A stretch of 64,000 bases of DNA, from assembly GCA_951812575.1 (NCBI GenBank), contig OX638322.1:4654501-4718500 (forward strand). The letters are read 5' to 3'. The DNA is from Candidatus Binatia bacterium. GTDB taxonomy: Bacteria; Desulfobacterota; Binatia; Bin18. This document shows positions 33,959 to 41,941 of this stretch, one piece after another. Under the pieces are notes generated by a model. It did no database searches and was not told the origin of the DNA. It saw nothing but the letters and a program-made list of their open reading frames with translations. Each line of letters begins with the position of its first letter. The first letter of the stretch is position 1. The position numbers and the translations under genes are program-made.

Positions 33959-34402
33959 TCATTCCTGTGGCGCGTCCGGGACCGCTCCCTGTTCAATATG
34001 GGTTTGGAGGTTGTGAAAGGCATGGAGCAGGTCGGTCGAAGTCAGAATACCGCAGACCCGGTCGTTCTCGACCACCGGCAGGCAGTTAATGCGACGGCCC
34101 AGCATCTGGGCGGCGGCTTCGGACAGCGAGGTGTCCGGCTGCACGGTCACCACGGCAGACCACATGATATCGGCGACCGTGACCCCCTCAAGGTCCGACT
34201 CCCGGCTCATGCAGCGCAGCAGGTCACGGTCAGAAATCACACCGGCCAAACGGGCATCGGCATCGATCACCAGCAAATGCCGGAACCGATGCTGGGCCAG
34301 GAGGGCTAATGCCTGGGCAAACGGTTGCTGCGGCCTGAGCGCCACCACATCTCGGGTCATCACCTCTTTGACCTGCTGCGGATAGGTTGTCTGAGCTGCC
34401 AT
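33959..34402 (-). CDS. CBS-domain pair protein
   Basis: 147 residues. Two CBS motifs make one Bateman module: VKEVMTRDVVALRPQQPFAQ with LVIDADARLAGVISDRDLL, and VADIMWSAVVTVQPDTSLSE with LPVVENDRVCGILTSTDLL. Such stand-alone modules bind adenine nucleotides and act as energy or ionic-strength sensors. The partner is unknown. ATG 34402 is preferred to 34453. It is inserted between hisA and hisF on the opposite strand. Confidence 0.88.
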   Translation of the reverse strand: MAAQTTYPQQVKEVMTRDVVALRPQQPFAQALALLAQHRFRHLLVIDADARLAGVISDRDLLRCMSRESDLEGVTVADIMWSAVVTVQPDTSLSEAAAQMLGRRINCLPVVENDRVCGILTSTDLLHAFHNLQTHIEQGAVPDAPQE

Positions 34403-34524
34403 GCGACCATACTCCGTCTGAGCGTTTTCGCACCACGTAATCCTAGCATACAATTAAAGCGCCGGGCATATCCCCTGTCGTCTCCGGCTCGCTTCCTCTA
34501 CAATGAGCAGAGGGAACGCAGGGG

Positions 34525-35496
34525 ATGGCACAAGCGATATTTTACCCACTTCGGCGCCTCCGCCAAGCGCTCATCAAGCAGTTTGCCGCCCTGCTCACCA
34601 AACCCCTCAACAACTATGCGGTCCGTTTTCCGAACAATCTAGAGGCGCTCAAGAGCCAGATACGCAAAGGGGATGTCCTGCTGGTGGAGGGCTCTCAGCG
34701 GATTAGCGAGGTTATTAAATATCTCACCCAGAGTTCCTGGTCGCATTCGGCCCTCTACATTGGGGATGAACTGGTTCGCGGCAACCATCCCCTGGCAGAG
34801 CAGACTCGGGCCACCTTTGGAGACGACGCCCGGTTCCTCTTAGTGGAAGCGCTAGTTGACGAAGGGGTCGTGCTGTCCTCCCTGTCGAAATACGTCGAGT
34901 ACAACATTCGCCTGTGTCGCCCGTACAACCTCCAGCCTCAGGACTGCCAAGTGATCTTGGACGATGTGATCAGTCAGCTCGGCTATACCTATGATCTCCA
35001 GAATATCTTCGACCTGGGACGCTATTTCCTGCCGGTCAGTCTGGTCCCGCGCCGGTTCCGCCGGCGGGTGCTCCATTTTGGGAGCGGGCTGCCAACCCAG
35101 GTCATCTGTTCCAGCATGATTGCCTCGGCCTTTGGCAAAGCCCGCTTTCCCATTCTGCCCCACGTCGAGTTCACCCCAGACGCTCAGGAAACGCATCTAT
35201 CCTTTTACCGCCGCTTCTTTGCCAAGGAACAGGACACGCGCGGACGACCAGTCTTTCGACGGCAACACCCTACTCTGATTACCCCGCGCGATTTCGACCT
35301 GTCACCCTATTTCCATGCGATTAAATTCAATATCATCGGTTCGCAGCGGCTCGACTATCGGAATATCATCTGGGCCGAAGACAGCACTGCCGACGCAGCG
35401 CCGGCCCACACCGCAGCGCCGCCCGCGTCAGCGCAGCCAGACCTCGTCGCTTCCCCGGTCTCCTCCGTACCATCGGTCCAGGGTCGAACCGGTTGA
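34525..35496 (+). CDS. YiiX/YebB-like permuted NlpC/P60 hydrolase
   Basis: 323 residues. The permuted papain-like amidase layout is present: GDVLLVEGSQRISEVIKYLT leads to the His in SSWSHSALYIGDELVRG, and the Cys follows in TQVICSSMIASAFGKARFP. A catalytic Glu candidate lies in LLVEALVDEGVVL. Relatives (DUF830, YiiX) are thiol amidases or acyltransferases of unknown substrate. The tail after residue 290 is Ala/Pro/Ser-rich and disordered. No signal peptide is clear, although residues 1-25 are basic and amphipathic. Confidence 0.75.
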   Translation: MAQAIFYPLRRLRQALIKQFAALLTKPLNNYAVRFPNNLEALKSQIRKGDVLLVEGSQRISEVIKYLTQSSWSHSALYIGDELVRGNHPLAEQTRATFGDDARFLLVEALVDEGVVLSSLSKYVEYNIRLCRPYNLQPQDCQVILDDVISQLGYTYDLQNIFDLGRYFLPVSLVPRRFRRRVLHFGSGLPTQVICSSMIASAFGKARFPILPHVEFTPDAQETHLSFYRRFFAKEQDTRGRPVFRRQHPTLITPRDFDLSPYFHAIKFNIIGSQRLDYRNIIWAEDSTADAAPAHTAAPPASAQPDLVASPVSSVPSVQGRTG

Positions 35497-35545
35497 GTGC
35501 TGCGCCTCTCTTGACAGGTTTCCGGAAACGCCTGACACTGCGCGC

Positions 35546-36328
35546 ATGCTGAGCAAACGCATTATTCCGTGTCTGGACGTGAAAGAAGGCCGCGTGGTGA
35601 AGGGGGTGAATTTTGTCGATCTGCGCGATGCCGGAGACCCGGTTGCAGTCGCCCAGCGCTACGACGCAGAAGGTGCGGACGAGCTGACGTTTCTCGATAT
35701 TACGGCCTCGCACGAACGGCGGCGGATTATTCTCGATGTGGTCCGCAAAACCGCGGAAACCGTTTTCATGCCGCTGACCGTTGGCGGCGGGGTGCGGGAG
35801 AACCAGGATATTCGTGATCTACTCAACGCTGGCGCGGATAAAGTCTCCATCAACACCGCAGCGGTCAACCGGCCTGAGTTTGTCAAAGAAGCGGCCGAAC
35901 GCTTTGGGAGCCAGTGCATCGTGGTGGCGATTGATGCCAAGCGGAGGGCGGCCGCCGAGTCGTCCGGCTGGGAGGTCTTTATTCACGGCGGTCGCACTCC
36001 GACCGGTATTGACGCCATCGAATGGGCACAACGGATGGAGGCCTATGGCTCGGGCGAACTCCTGCTGACCAGTATGGACCGAGACGGCACCAAGGCCGGC
36101 TATGATATTGAGCTCACCTGCGCGATAGCGGAAGCGGTTACGATTCCGGTCATTGCTTCGGGCGGGGTTGGGAATTTGCAGCATGTTTACGAGGGTCTCA
36201 CCGCCGGTAAAGCCGACGCCGCGCTGGCCGCCTCGATCTTCCATTACCAGGAACACTCCATTCAGGAGTGCAAGCGTTTCCTGGACGAGCGCGGGGTACG
36301 GGTGCGGCTCTCAGATCATCAGGGGTGA
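35546..36328 (+). CDS. hisF: Imidazole glycerol phosphate synthase, cyclase subunit
   Basis: 260 residues. Barrel start MLSKRIIPCLDVKEGRVVKG with catalytic Asp11, VGGGVRENQDIRDLLNAGAD, and the second catalytic Asp in LLTSMDRDGTKAGYD, with IASGGVGN binding phosphate. It joins HisH-derived ammonia to PRFAR, giving imidazole glycerol phosphate and AICAR. It is separated from hisH-hisA by a CBS gene and the YiiX-like gene. No strong ribosome site is visible before ATG 35546. Confidence 0.96.
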   Translation: MLSKRIIPCLDVKEGRVVKGVNFVDLRDAGDPVAVAQRYDAEGADELTFLDITASHERRRIILDVVRKTAETVFMPLTVGGGVRENQDIRDLLNAGADKVSINTAAVNRPEFVKEAAERFGSQCIVVAIDAKRRAAAESSGWEVFIHGGRTPTGIDAIEWAQRMEAYGSGELLLTSMDRDGTKAGYDIELTCAIAEAVTIPVIASGGVGNLQHVYEGLTAGKADAALAASIFHYQEHSIQECKRFLDERGVRVRLSDHQG

Positions 36329-36352
36329 ATCAGACGATCCAAAGGAGGAACT

Positions 36353-37219
36353 ATGGCTAAGATCATGATTGAGGCAGCCATCAACGGCAATTCCGATAAG
36401 GCCCGCAACCCTCATATTGCCTATAGTCCGGAAGACATCGCTAACGATGCCATCGCGACCTGCCAGGCCGGGGCAGCCGCGGTGCATTTTCATGTCAGGG
36501 AGCCGGACACGGGCGAATGGGTGCAGGACGTTGGGTATTATAGCGAGGTATTCCGGCAGACACGTGAACAGTGCAATCCCATTCTCTGGCCCACGTTTCC
36601 GTTTGGCGACGACCCGGTTGCACGGTTTGCCCATTTTCTGGAACTCGCCAAAGACCCGGCCACCAAACCGGACCTGGGCTGGGCCGATCCGGGCTCGGTC
36701 AACCTGGTTTCGTATGATGCGCACACAAAAACGCTCTCAGGCGGGAATTTCATCTATCAGAATTCGTATGATGCCAATCGGTATTTTCTGGAACAGTCGC
36801 GGGCGTGCGGGGTGAGACCGACCCTCCAGATTTTTGACCCCAGCTTTCTGCGGGCGGTACTGGTCTTTCTTGACCAGGGACTGCTGACCGAACCGTTGTT
36901 GCTCAAGTTCTATTTTGGCGGACCGGAGCTTCCGTTTGGCTTGCCCCCGTCGCTCAAGAGCCTGGAGGCTTATCTGGACATGCTGCAAGGCGTGCGCTGC
37001 AACTGGTTTGCGGCTACGCTCGGTGGAGATAATCTGCCGTTCATCCCTCAGATCATCAGCCTGGGTGGCCATGTCCGGCTGGGTCTGGAAGACCACCATT
37101 ATGCGCAAGAAGGGCAGCCCACAAACCCGCAACTCGTCGAGCGCGCCGTGGCAACCATTACCGCTATGGGACACGAGGTGGCGACGCCGGACGAGGCGCG
37201 GGCCATCATAGAAGCCTAG
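36353..37219 (+). CDS. BKACE family beta-keto acid cleavage enzyme
   Basis: 288 residues, AAGGAGG site. DUF849/BKACE barrel: IMIEAAINGN at the N-terminus, zinc ligands His45 and His47 in AAVHFHVREPD, and the third ligand Glu with the catalytic Asp in GGHVRLGLEDHHY. The family splits 3-keto acids with acetyl-CoA into acetoacetate and an acyl-CoA. Its substrate range is set by residues I cannot assign. It is separated by only two bases from a CinA-like gene, implying a shared transcript. Confidence 0.9.
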   Translation: MAKIMIEAAINGNSDKARNPHIAYSPEDIANDAIATCQAGAAAVHFHVREPDTGEWVQDVGYYSEVFRQTREQCNPILWPTFPFGDDPVARFAHFLELAKDPATKPDLGWADPGSVNLVSYDAHTKTLSGGNFIYQNSYDANRYFLEQSRACGVRPTLQIFDPSFLRAVLVFLDQGLLTEPLLLKFYFGGPELPFGLPPSLKSLEAYLDMLQGVRCNWFAATLGGDNLPFIPQIISLGGHVRLGLEDHHYAQEGQPTNPQLVERAVATITAMGHEVATPDEARAIIEA

Positions 37220-37221
37220 GC

Positions 37222-37764
37222 ATGGCATCTGTCCACACCACGCGCATCGCCCGGATTCATGCCAGCTCTCTCAGGGCCATGCTTGTGGTGACGGGCGGTG
37301 GAACCCAGGCAATCGCGGATTTGCTGGCTGTTCCGGGTGCCTCACGGACCGTGCTTGAAGTGGTCGTTCCCTATAGTGAAGCGGCGCTCACCGAATTTCT
37401 GGGAGTCAGCCCACACCAGGCCGTGAGCGTAGAAACCGCGGCCGCCCTGGCACGGGCGGCCTATAAACGGGCGGTTGTCCTGCACACTGCGGCAGGACCG
37501 CTGCTGGGTCTCGCCTGTACCGCTACGCTCGCGACGGACCGCCTCAAAAAGGGGGCCCATCGCGCCCACATCGGCGTCAGTACCGCAGCGGAAACCTGTG
37601 TCTATTCATGCACGCTGACCAAAGGCGCCCGAGACCGGCAGGGGGAAGAACGGGTCGTCAGCGACCTCCTGCTGACGGTCCTGGCGCGGGCGGGCGGTCT
37701 GGACGTGACCCTCGACGGACTGCTGCTGGCTGATGAGCGTCTAGAGGAGCACAGCGTCGAATAG
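37222..37764 (+). CDS. CinA C-terminal domain-like protein
   Basis: 180 residues. VVTGGGTQAIADLLAVPGAS, then RTVLEVVVPYSEAALTEFLG, and later LGLACTATLATDRLKKGAHR, resemble the CinA-C/PncC fold that deamidates nicotinamide mononucleotide, although the usual GG-TG motif is GGGT. A role in NAD salvage is possible but not shown. It follows the BKACE gene after two bases and ends before the phosphoesterase gene. Cytosolic, no signal. Confidence 0.65.
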   Translation: MASVHTTRIARIHASSLRAMLVVTGGGTQAIADLLAVPGASRTVLEVVVPYSEAALTEFLGVSPHQAVSVETAAALARAAYKRAVVLHTAAGPLLGLACTATLATDRLKKGAHRAHIGVSTAAETCVYSCTLTKGARDRQGEERVVSDLLLTVLARAGGLDVTLDGLLLADERLEEHSVE

Positions 37765-37791
37765 CAGGCGGCGCGCTATCGTCCCTCTTGC

Positions 37792-38439
37792 ATGAGCGCC
37801 TGGCAAACCATACACATTGACTCAACGACCCAACAGACCCAAACGACTGCGCCTCTCGCTATGAAAATTGGCATTGTCTCCGATATCCACGCCGACGCGC
37901 AGGCCCTCCGGCGCGTGCTCGACGACATGCCCGCTACCGATTTGTTGCTATGTCCCGGAGACGCGGTGAGTGAATACCGTTTCTGCCCGGACACGGTCGC
38001 TCTGCTGCAAGAGGCGGGGGTGCACTGCATTCAGGGCAATCACGAGATTGTTCTTTTTGGCGGTCGTAACCCCGCGTATCTGAAAAAATGTCGGGAGACC
38101 TTCCCGGCGGCGTCGCTCGCCTTTCTGGCAAACGCTCCACTCAGCCAGGAGTTTGAGTGCGACGGCCTGCGGATTCTCATGGTCCACGCCAGTCCGTGGG
38201 AACCCTATGAGGAATATATTTATCCGGGTAGCAAGCGGTTGGACGAGTTCGCCTCCCTGCCCTATGATATGGTCTGCTTCGGGCACACCCATGTACCGCT
38301 GGTGCATCAAGCTGGCGACGTGGTGGTCATTAATCCGGGCTCGTGTTCACAGCCACGAGACCGAGACCGGCGAGGTGCTTATGCGCTGTTTGATACACAG
38401 ACGAGAGAAGGAACGATTCATCGGGTCATGCTGACCTGA
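37792..38439 (+). CDS. Metallophosphoesterase, YfcE/MJ0936-type
   Basis: 215 residues from ATG 37792. An internal ATG at 37861 gives the usual family start MKIGIVSDIHAD, and neither has a clear ribosome site. Metal motifs of calcineurin-like phosphoesterases: D-x-H in SDIHAD, GD in LLCPGDAV, GNHE in IQGNHEIVLFG, VHASPWEPY and GHTHVP. Small single-domain members cleave phosphodiesters with Mn2+. The natural substrate is unknown. Confidence 0.88.
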   Translation: MSAWQTIHIDSTTQQTQTTAPLAMKIGIVSDIHADAQALRRVLDDMPATDLLLCPGDAVSEYRFCPDTVALLQEAGVHCIQGNHEIVLFGGRNPAYLKKCRETFPAASLAFLANAPLSQEFECDGLRILMVHASPWEPYEEYIYPGSKRLDEFASLPYDMVCFGHTHVPLVHQAGDVVVINPGSCSQPRDRDRRGAYALFDTQTREGTIHRVMLT

Positions 38440-38517
38440 ATCCGGGCGCACTTGTGTCTGGGTCCAGGTGATCCTTTGACACCTGTCACGACGACACGAA
38501 AAAGGAGGCCGTCCGCC

Positions 38518-39813
38518 ATGCGTAAGCAACAGTCTGAGGCTCACCCCGCTTCCCAGCAGGATGAGCAGGGTAGAACGCCGACGAGTCGGCGCACGTTTCT
38601 GAGAAATGCCGCGCTGGGTACGGCCGGTGGCGCTGCGGCGCTGGCAGCCGGCTGTGAGTATAAGACCCAACTGTTTCTGTTGAGCCAGCCTGAAACCGAA
38701 GCCGAGGAAAAAAGTCCGGATTGGCAGGAAGCTCGCGTGCGCAGCTATCGGCAACTGGGCCGGACGGGCATGCAGATGTCGGATATCTCGTTCGGCTGTT
38801 CCGGGCTCGACAGTGCGGATGTGGTGCGACGGGCCATTGATCGGGGCATCAATTATTTTGATACGTCTCCGGATTATTCGCGGGCCGGATCGGAAAAAAC
38901 TCTCGGCCAGGGCATTCAAGGCTATCCGCGCGATAAGCTCTTTATCGTTTCCAAGTTTTGTACGCCGCGGGGTCATCTGAGCGATACCACTCCGGTCAGA
39001 GATGTCATGGCTGCGGTTGAATCCAGTCTGCAAAGAATCGGAACGGACTATCTTGATCTGGCCCATATTCATGCCTGCAATTCCATTGAACGGCTCATGA
39101 ATCCGAATATCCACGAAGCCTTTGACCGCCTCAAAGAGCAGGGAAAACTCCGTTTTCTCGGGGTCTCGTCCCATACCCCGCGGCTCGAAGAAGTCATGCG
39201 CCACGCGGTGGATAGCGACCGCTTTGATGTCATCATGGTCGCCTATAATTTCCGCAACTGGCCCGAGTTGACGAATATCTTTCACGATGCCAAGCGGAAG
39301 GGGGTCGGCGTGGTGGCCATGAAGACCCTCAAGGGAGCGCGCCATAGCGCCTTGTCGGATTTTACCCCAACCGAACGGGAATCGTTCTCTCAGGCGGCCT
39401 TTAAGTGGGTGCTCTCCAATCCTGACGTGAGTGGGCTGGTGGTCACGATCGGTTCGTTCCACCACATCGACGAATACCTGCACGCCTCCGGGCAACCGTT
39501 TCAGCCGGCCGACCTTGCGCTGCTCGAAAAATACGACCGGCTGGTTGCCAACGACTATTGTCCGCCGGGTTGTGGCGAGTGCTTGTCCTCCTGTCCATCC
39601 GACGTGCCGGTCGATGATATCCTGCGCTACGCCATGTATTATGAAAACTACGGCCAGCAGCGGGTGGGCATGGAAGAATATGCCAACCTTCCACTCGCAC
39701 GGAACGCCTCCCAGTGTGTCGACTGTCGCGCCCCGTGCGAAAGCGCCTGCCCGCACGGGATTCCGATTCAGGCCAAACTGCTCCGGGCAGACCGGATGCT
39801 TCGATTCGTGTAG
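38518..39813 (+). CDS. Aldo/keto reductase with ferredoxin-type domain, Tat lipoprotein
   Basis: 431 residues, start ATG 38518 behind AAAAGGAGG. A twin-arginine signal (SRRTFLRNAALG, Arg24-Arg25) ends in a lipobox LAAGC with Cys46, so it is probably exported folded and lipid-anchored. The aldo/keto reductase barrel follows: FDTSPDYSRAG (Asp, Tyr), LFIVSKFCTPRG (Lys) and LAHIHACNS (His). The C-terminus carries cysteine motifs CPPGCGECLSSCP and CVDCRAPCESACP, which could hold two 4Fe-4S clusters. A periplasmic electron-transfer reductase is the likely role. It adjoins moaC, which may be chance. Confidence 0.85.
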   Translation: MRKQQSEAHPASQQDEQGRTPTSRRTFLRNAALGTAGGAAALAAGCEYKTQLFLLSQPETEAEEKSPDWQEARVRSYRQLGRTGMQMSDISFGCSGLDSADVVRRAIDRGINYFDTSPDYSRAGSEKTLGQGIQGYPRDKLFIVSKFCTPRGHLSDTTPVRDVMAAVESSLQRIGTDYLDLAHIHACNSIERLMNPNIHEAFDRLKEQGKLRFLGVSSHTPRLEEVMRHAVDSDRFDVIMVAYNFRNWPELTNIFHDAKRKGVGVVAMKTLKGARHSALSDFTPTERESFSQAAFKWVLSNPDVSGLVVTIGSFHHIDEYLHASGQPFQPADLALLEKYDRLVANDYCPPGCGECLSSCPSDVPVDDILRYAMYYENYGQQRVGMEEYANLPLARNASQCVDCRAPCESACPHGIPIQAKLLRADRMLRFV

Positions 39814-39821
39814 GCACCAGC

Positions 39822-40298
39822 ATGAAAAAACTGAGTCATACCGACACGCAGGGCCGCGCTCGGATGGTTGATGTCGGTGCAAAATCCGCGACTGAGCGGG
39901 AGGCTGTCGCGACCGGGACTGTCCAGATGCGCCCGGAGACGCTGCGCCTCATTACCACCGGGCAGATACCCAAAGGCGATACGCTCGCGGTCGCGCGCGT
40001 CGCCGGTATTATGGCGGCCAAGAAAACGCCGGAACTCGTCCCGCTGTGTCACCCGCTGCTCATCTCCTCAGTGCGTGTTGAATGTACACCGGACGAAGCA
40101 AGCGGCCGCATTGATATTGAGGCGCGGGTCAAAGTCGACGGACGAACCGGGGTGGAAATGGAAGCCCTGACTGCGGTTTCCGTTACTGCACTGACCATCT
40201 ATGACATGTGTAAGGCCGTGGAAAAGGACATGGTCATCTCAGACATCAGCCTCAAACACAAAAGCGGTGGAAAAAGCGGCGACTACACAAGGGCATAG
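39822..40298 (+). CDS. moaC: Cyclic pyranopterin monophosphate synthase
   Basis: 158 residues starting eight bases after the previous stop. MoaC converts the MoaA product to cyclic pyranopterin monophosphate in molybdenum cofactor synthesis. KLSHTDTQGRARMVDVG, PLCHPLLISSV with the active-site His, GVEMEALTAVSVTALTIYD and the catalytic Lys in LKHKSGGKSG are all present. No other moa gene is in the window. Confidence 0.95.
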   Translation: MKKLSHTDTQGRARMVDVGAKSATEREAVATGTVQMRPETLRLITTGQIPKGDTLAVARVAGIMAAKKTPELVPLCHPLLISSVRVECTPDEASGRIDIEARVKVDGRTGVEMEALTAVSVTALTIYDMCKAVEKDMVISDISLKHKSGGKSGDYTRA

Positions 40299-40354
40299 AG
40301 CCTGAGCGCTTAGGGGTTCTCGAAATAAGGCACCATTTCCCCAATGATGCACCA

Positions 40355-40606
40355 CTAACAAAAAAGGATATTTATAGTTCTCCGCCCCTTTCTGTTGTCT
40401 GCGGCCTGTCCCGTCCTCTGGGACCGGCTGGACAATTGCGACCGTGCTCCATACTCCTTCAATAGTTGGATGACCTCACTATCGTTGTTGCGTTGCGCCA
40501 CGGACAGTGGGGTCACTCTATTTTCGTTCCGCGCGTTCGGCTCCGCCCCGGCTTGGACCAGCGCCGTGACACTCGCAACGTCTCCAAAGGCTGCCGCTAG
40601 AGCGGT
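40355..40606 (-). pseudogene. Ankyrin-repeat gene fragment
   Basis: An open stretch of 83 codons on the minus strand, bounded by a stop at 40607-40609 upstream and lacking a start. It reads FGDVASVTALVQAGAEPNAR, then NENRVTPLSVAQRNNDSEVI and QLLKEYGARSQLSS: one full ankyrin repeat plus the half before it, in the helical capping form. The tail is basic. This is a decayed piece of a larger ankyrin gene between moaC and an IS630 remnant. Confidence 0.65.
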
Positions 40607-40642
40607 TTACGATACGTTATAGCCGGGCCGATCCCCTTGCGT

Positions 40643-40715
40643 CATGCCGGACGTGATCCGGTATCCAGAAACCAGGGGGCGGGACGCCTGGATTCCTGTT
40701 TGTACAGGAATGACG
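40643..40715. repeat. Dispersed intergenic palindromes
   Basis: GTCATGCCGGACGTGATCCGG (pairs CCGGA / TCCGG) followed by CCTGGATTCCTGT, TTG, TACAGGAATGAC (pairs ATTCCTGT / ACAGGAAT). This sequence type, GTCATGCCGG...CCTGGATTCC...GGAATGAC, is widely seen as intergenic repeats. A related hairpin lies at 56747-56776. The rest of the gap 40607-40752 shows nothing else. Confidence 0.65.
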
Positions 40716-40752
40716 GACGGCTACACAGAATCGGAATTTGCTCTAGCGCAGT

Positions 40753-41540
40753 TCACGCTTCCGTATAGCCACCATGATGGAAGTAGTGGAGGCACTCCCT
40801 GGGGGAGACCTGGGTCAAGGCGGCCCCGAGATAGTCCCAGAGGTCCTCGCGCGTCCGTTTAGCCGCCCCACGGGCCAAAGCCTTGAGCTGGGCAAAGACC
40901 CGTTCAATGGGATTGAGATCGGGACTGTAGGGCGGCAGAAACCGGAGCGTGGCGCCCGCTTGCTCAATCTGCTGGGCACTGACGGGGTCTTTATGCACCG
41001 CGAGGTTATCGAGAACCACGATATCCCCCGAGCGTAACGTCGGCACTAAGAGGGGGGCGACATAGGCCCGGAAGGCGTCGGTGGTCAGCGGCCCATCCAG
41101 GACCAGGGGCGCCGTGAGGCCCGTGGCCCGGAGCGCACCGACAAACGTGGTGGTCTGCCGGTGCCCGGTGGGGCCGCGGCCCACGCACCGCTGCCCGCGC
41201 GGGGCGCGGCCCCACCGGCGGACCAAGTTCGTTGCAAAACCCCTCTCCTCAATAAAAACCAACCACATAGCGGCCCAGGGTCCTTGGAGAGCCCGCCACT
41301 GCGGCCGCACGGCGACCACGTCAGGCCGCGTTTGTTCTTGGGCGAACAGGACTCTTTTTGACCGTCAGGTCTAACCGCCGGAGGGCACGCCACACCGCCA
41401 TCAGACTACACGAAACCCCGAGCGCGGCGCGTAACTCCGCGAGGGGCAGGTCCGGCGGCGCGGCCACTAAGGTCCGTAACTGCTCCAGGTGCCCAGCCAG
41501 GACGGAGGGCTTCAGTAGCGTAGGTGCATAGAGTGGTGTG
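40753..41540 (-). pseudogene. IS630-family transposase, truncated and frameshifted
   Basis: The DDE half is intact up to about 41355: WLVFIEERGFATN, IVVLDNLAVHKDP and LPPYSPDLNPIERVFAQLKA, with the D-D-E layout of IS630. Upstream in another frame, APTLLKPSVLAGHLEQLRTL and LRAALGVSCSLMAVWRALRR give the middle helical region. A +1 shift is needed near GTCAAAAAGAGTC (41350-41362). The first 60 or so residues of the usual N-terminal HTH are missing, cut off against the neighbouring small gene. I could not see matching terminal inverted repeats. It is most likely an inactive remnant. Programmed shifting occurs in some IS630 elements but would not cure the missing head. Confidence 0.8.
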
Positions 41541-41553
41541 GATGCCCCCTCTC

Positions 41554-41826
41554 TTATGGTGTTCCTCTTGGTGCGGTACGTTCAATCAGGGCTTCCAAGG
41601 CACGCATGGTTGCGGTGTGCTGCTGCTCCAAGGCGCACATGGTCTCGGTGCGGCGGTCGGCGTGGTGTGCGTCCCGCTCAGAGGTCGTCCGCCACATCAG
41701 AAACAACCCGACAGCGATCAAGAGGCATTGGACAATCCCGACTATGTAGGCCGCGGTCGTGGCGGCCTGCCGGGCTACGATACTGGCTTCCTGGAGCGCG
41801 ATGGTAGCAGCTTCAAACTCGGTCAT
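41554..41826 (-). CDS. Small single-pass membrane protein, unknown
   Basis: 90 residues, ATG 41826 behind AAGGGAG. A helical head (MTEFEAATIALQEASIVARQ) is followed by one membrane helix at about residues 25-45 (AAYIVGIVQCLLIAVGLFLM) and a charged coiled tail (EQQHTATMRALEALIE). It could be a membrane-anchored coiled coil or a phage-like accessory protein, but I do not recognise it. It ends 14 bases from the truncated transposase. Confidence 0.55.
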   Translation of the reverse strand: MTEFEAATIALQEASIVARQAATTAAYIVGIVQCLLIAVGLFLMWRTTSERDAHHADRRTETMCALEQQHTATMRALEALIERTAPRGTP

Positions 41827-41941
41827 GCGTTCTCCCTTCGTGCTTCATACTCTTCTGGAAAGGGGCTCTGTGTGCAGACAGGGGATTGAATTCTCTCGGA
41901 AAAGGTGAAAATTTTAGCCAAAAGTCGAGAGGAACGTCACC

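Noticed and set aside
38347..39882. Long open frame (511 codons) antisense to the aldo/keto reductase
   Set aside because: It covers the reverse of a gene with clear Tat, AKR and Fe-S motifs. Composition is that of a mirror frame and no motif is recognisable.
41347..41362. Programmed frameshift site of an active IS630
   Set aside because: The AAAAAG run is present, but the N-terminal HTH is missing and no terminal inverted repeats were found, so the element is treated as dead.
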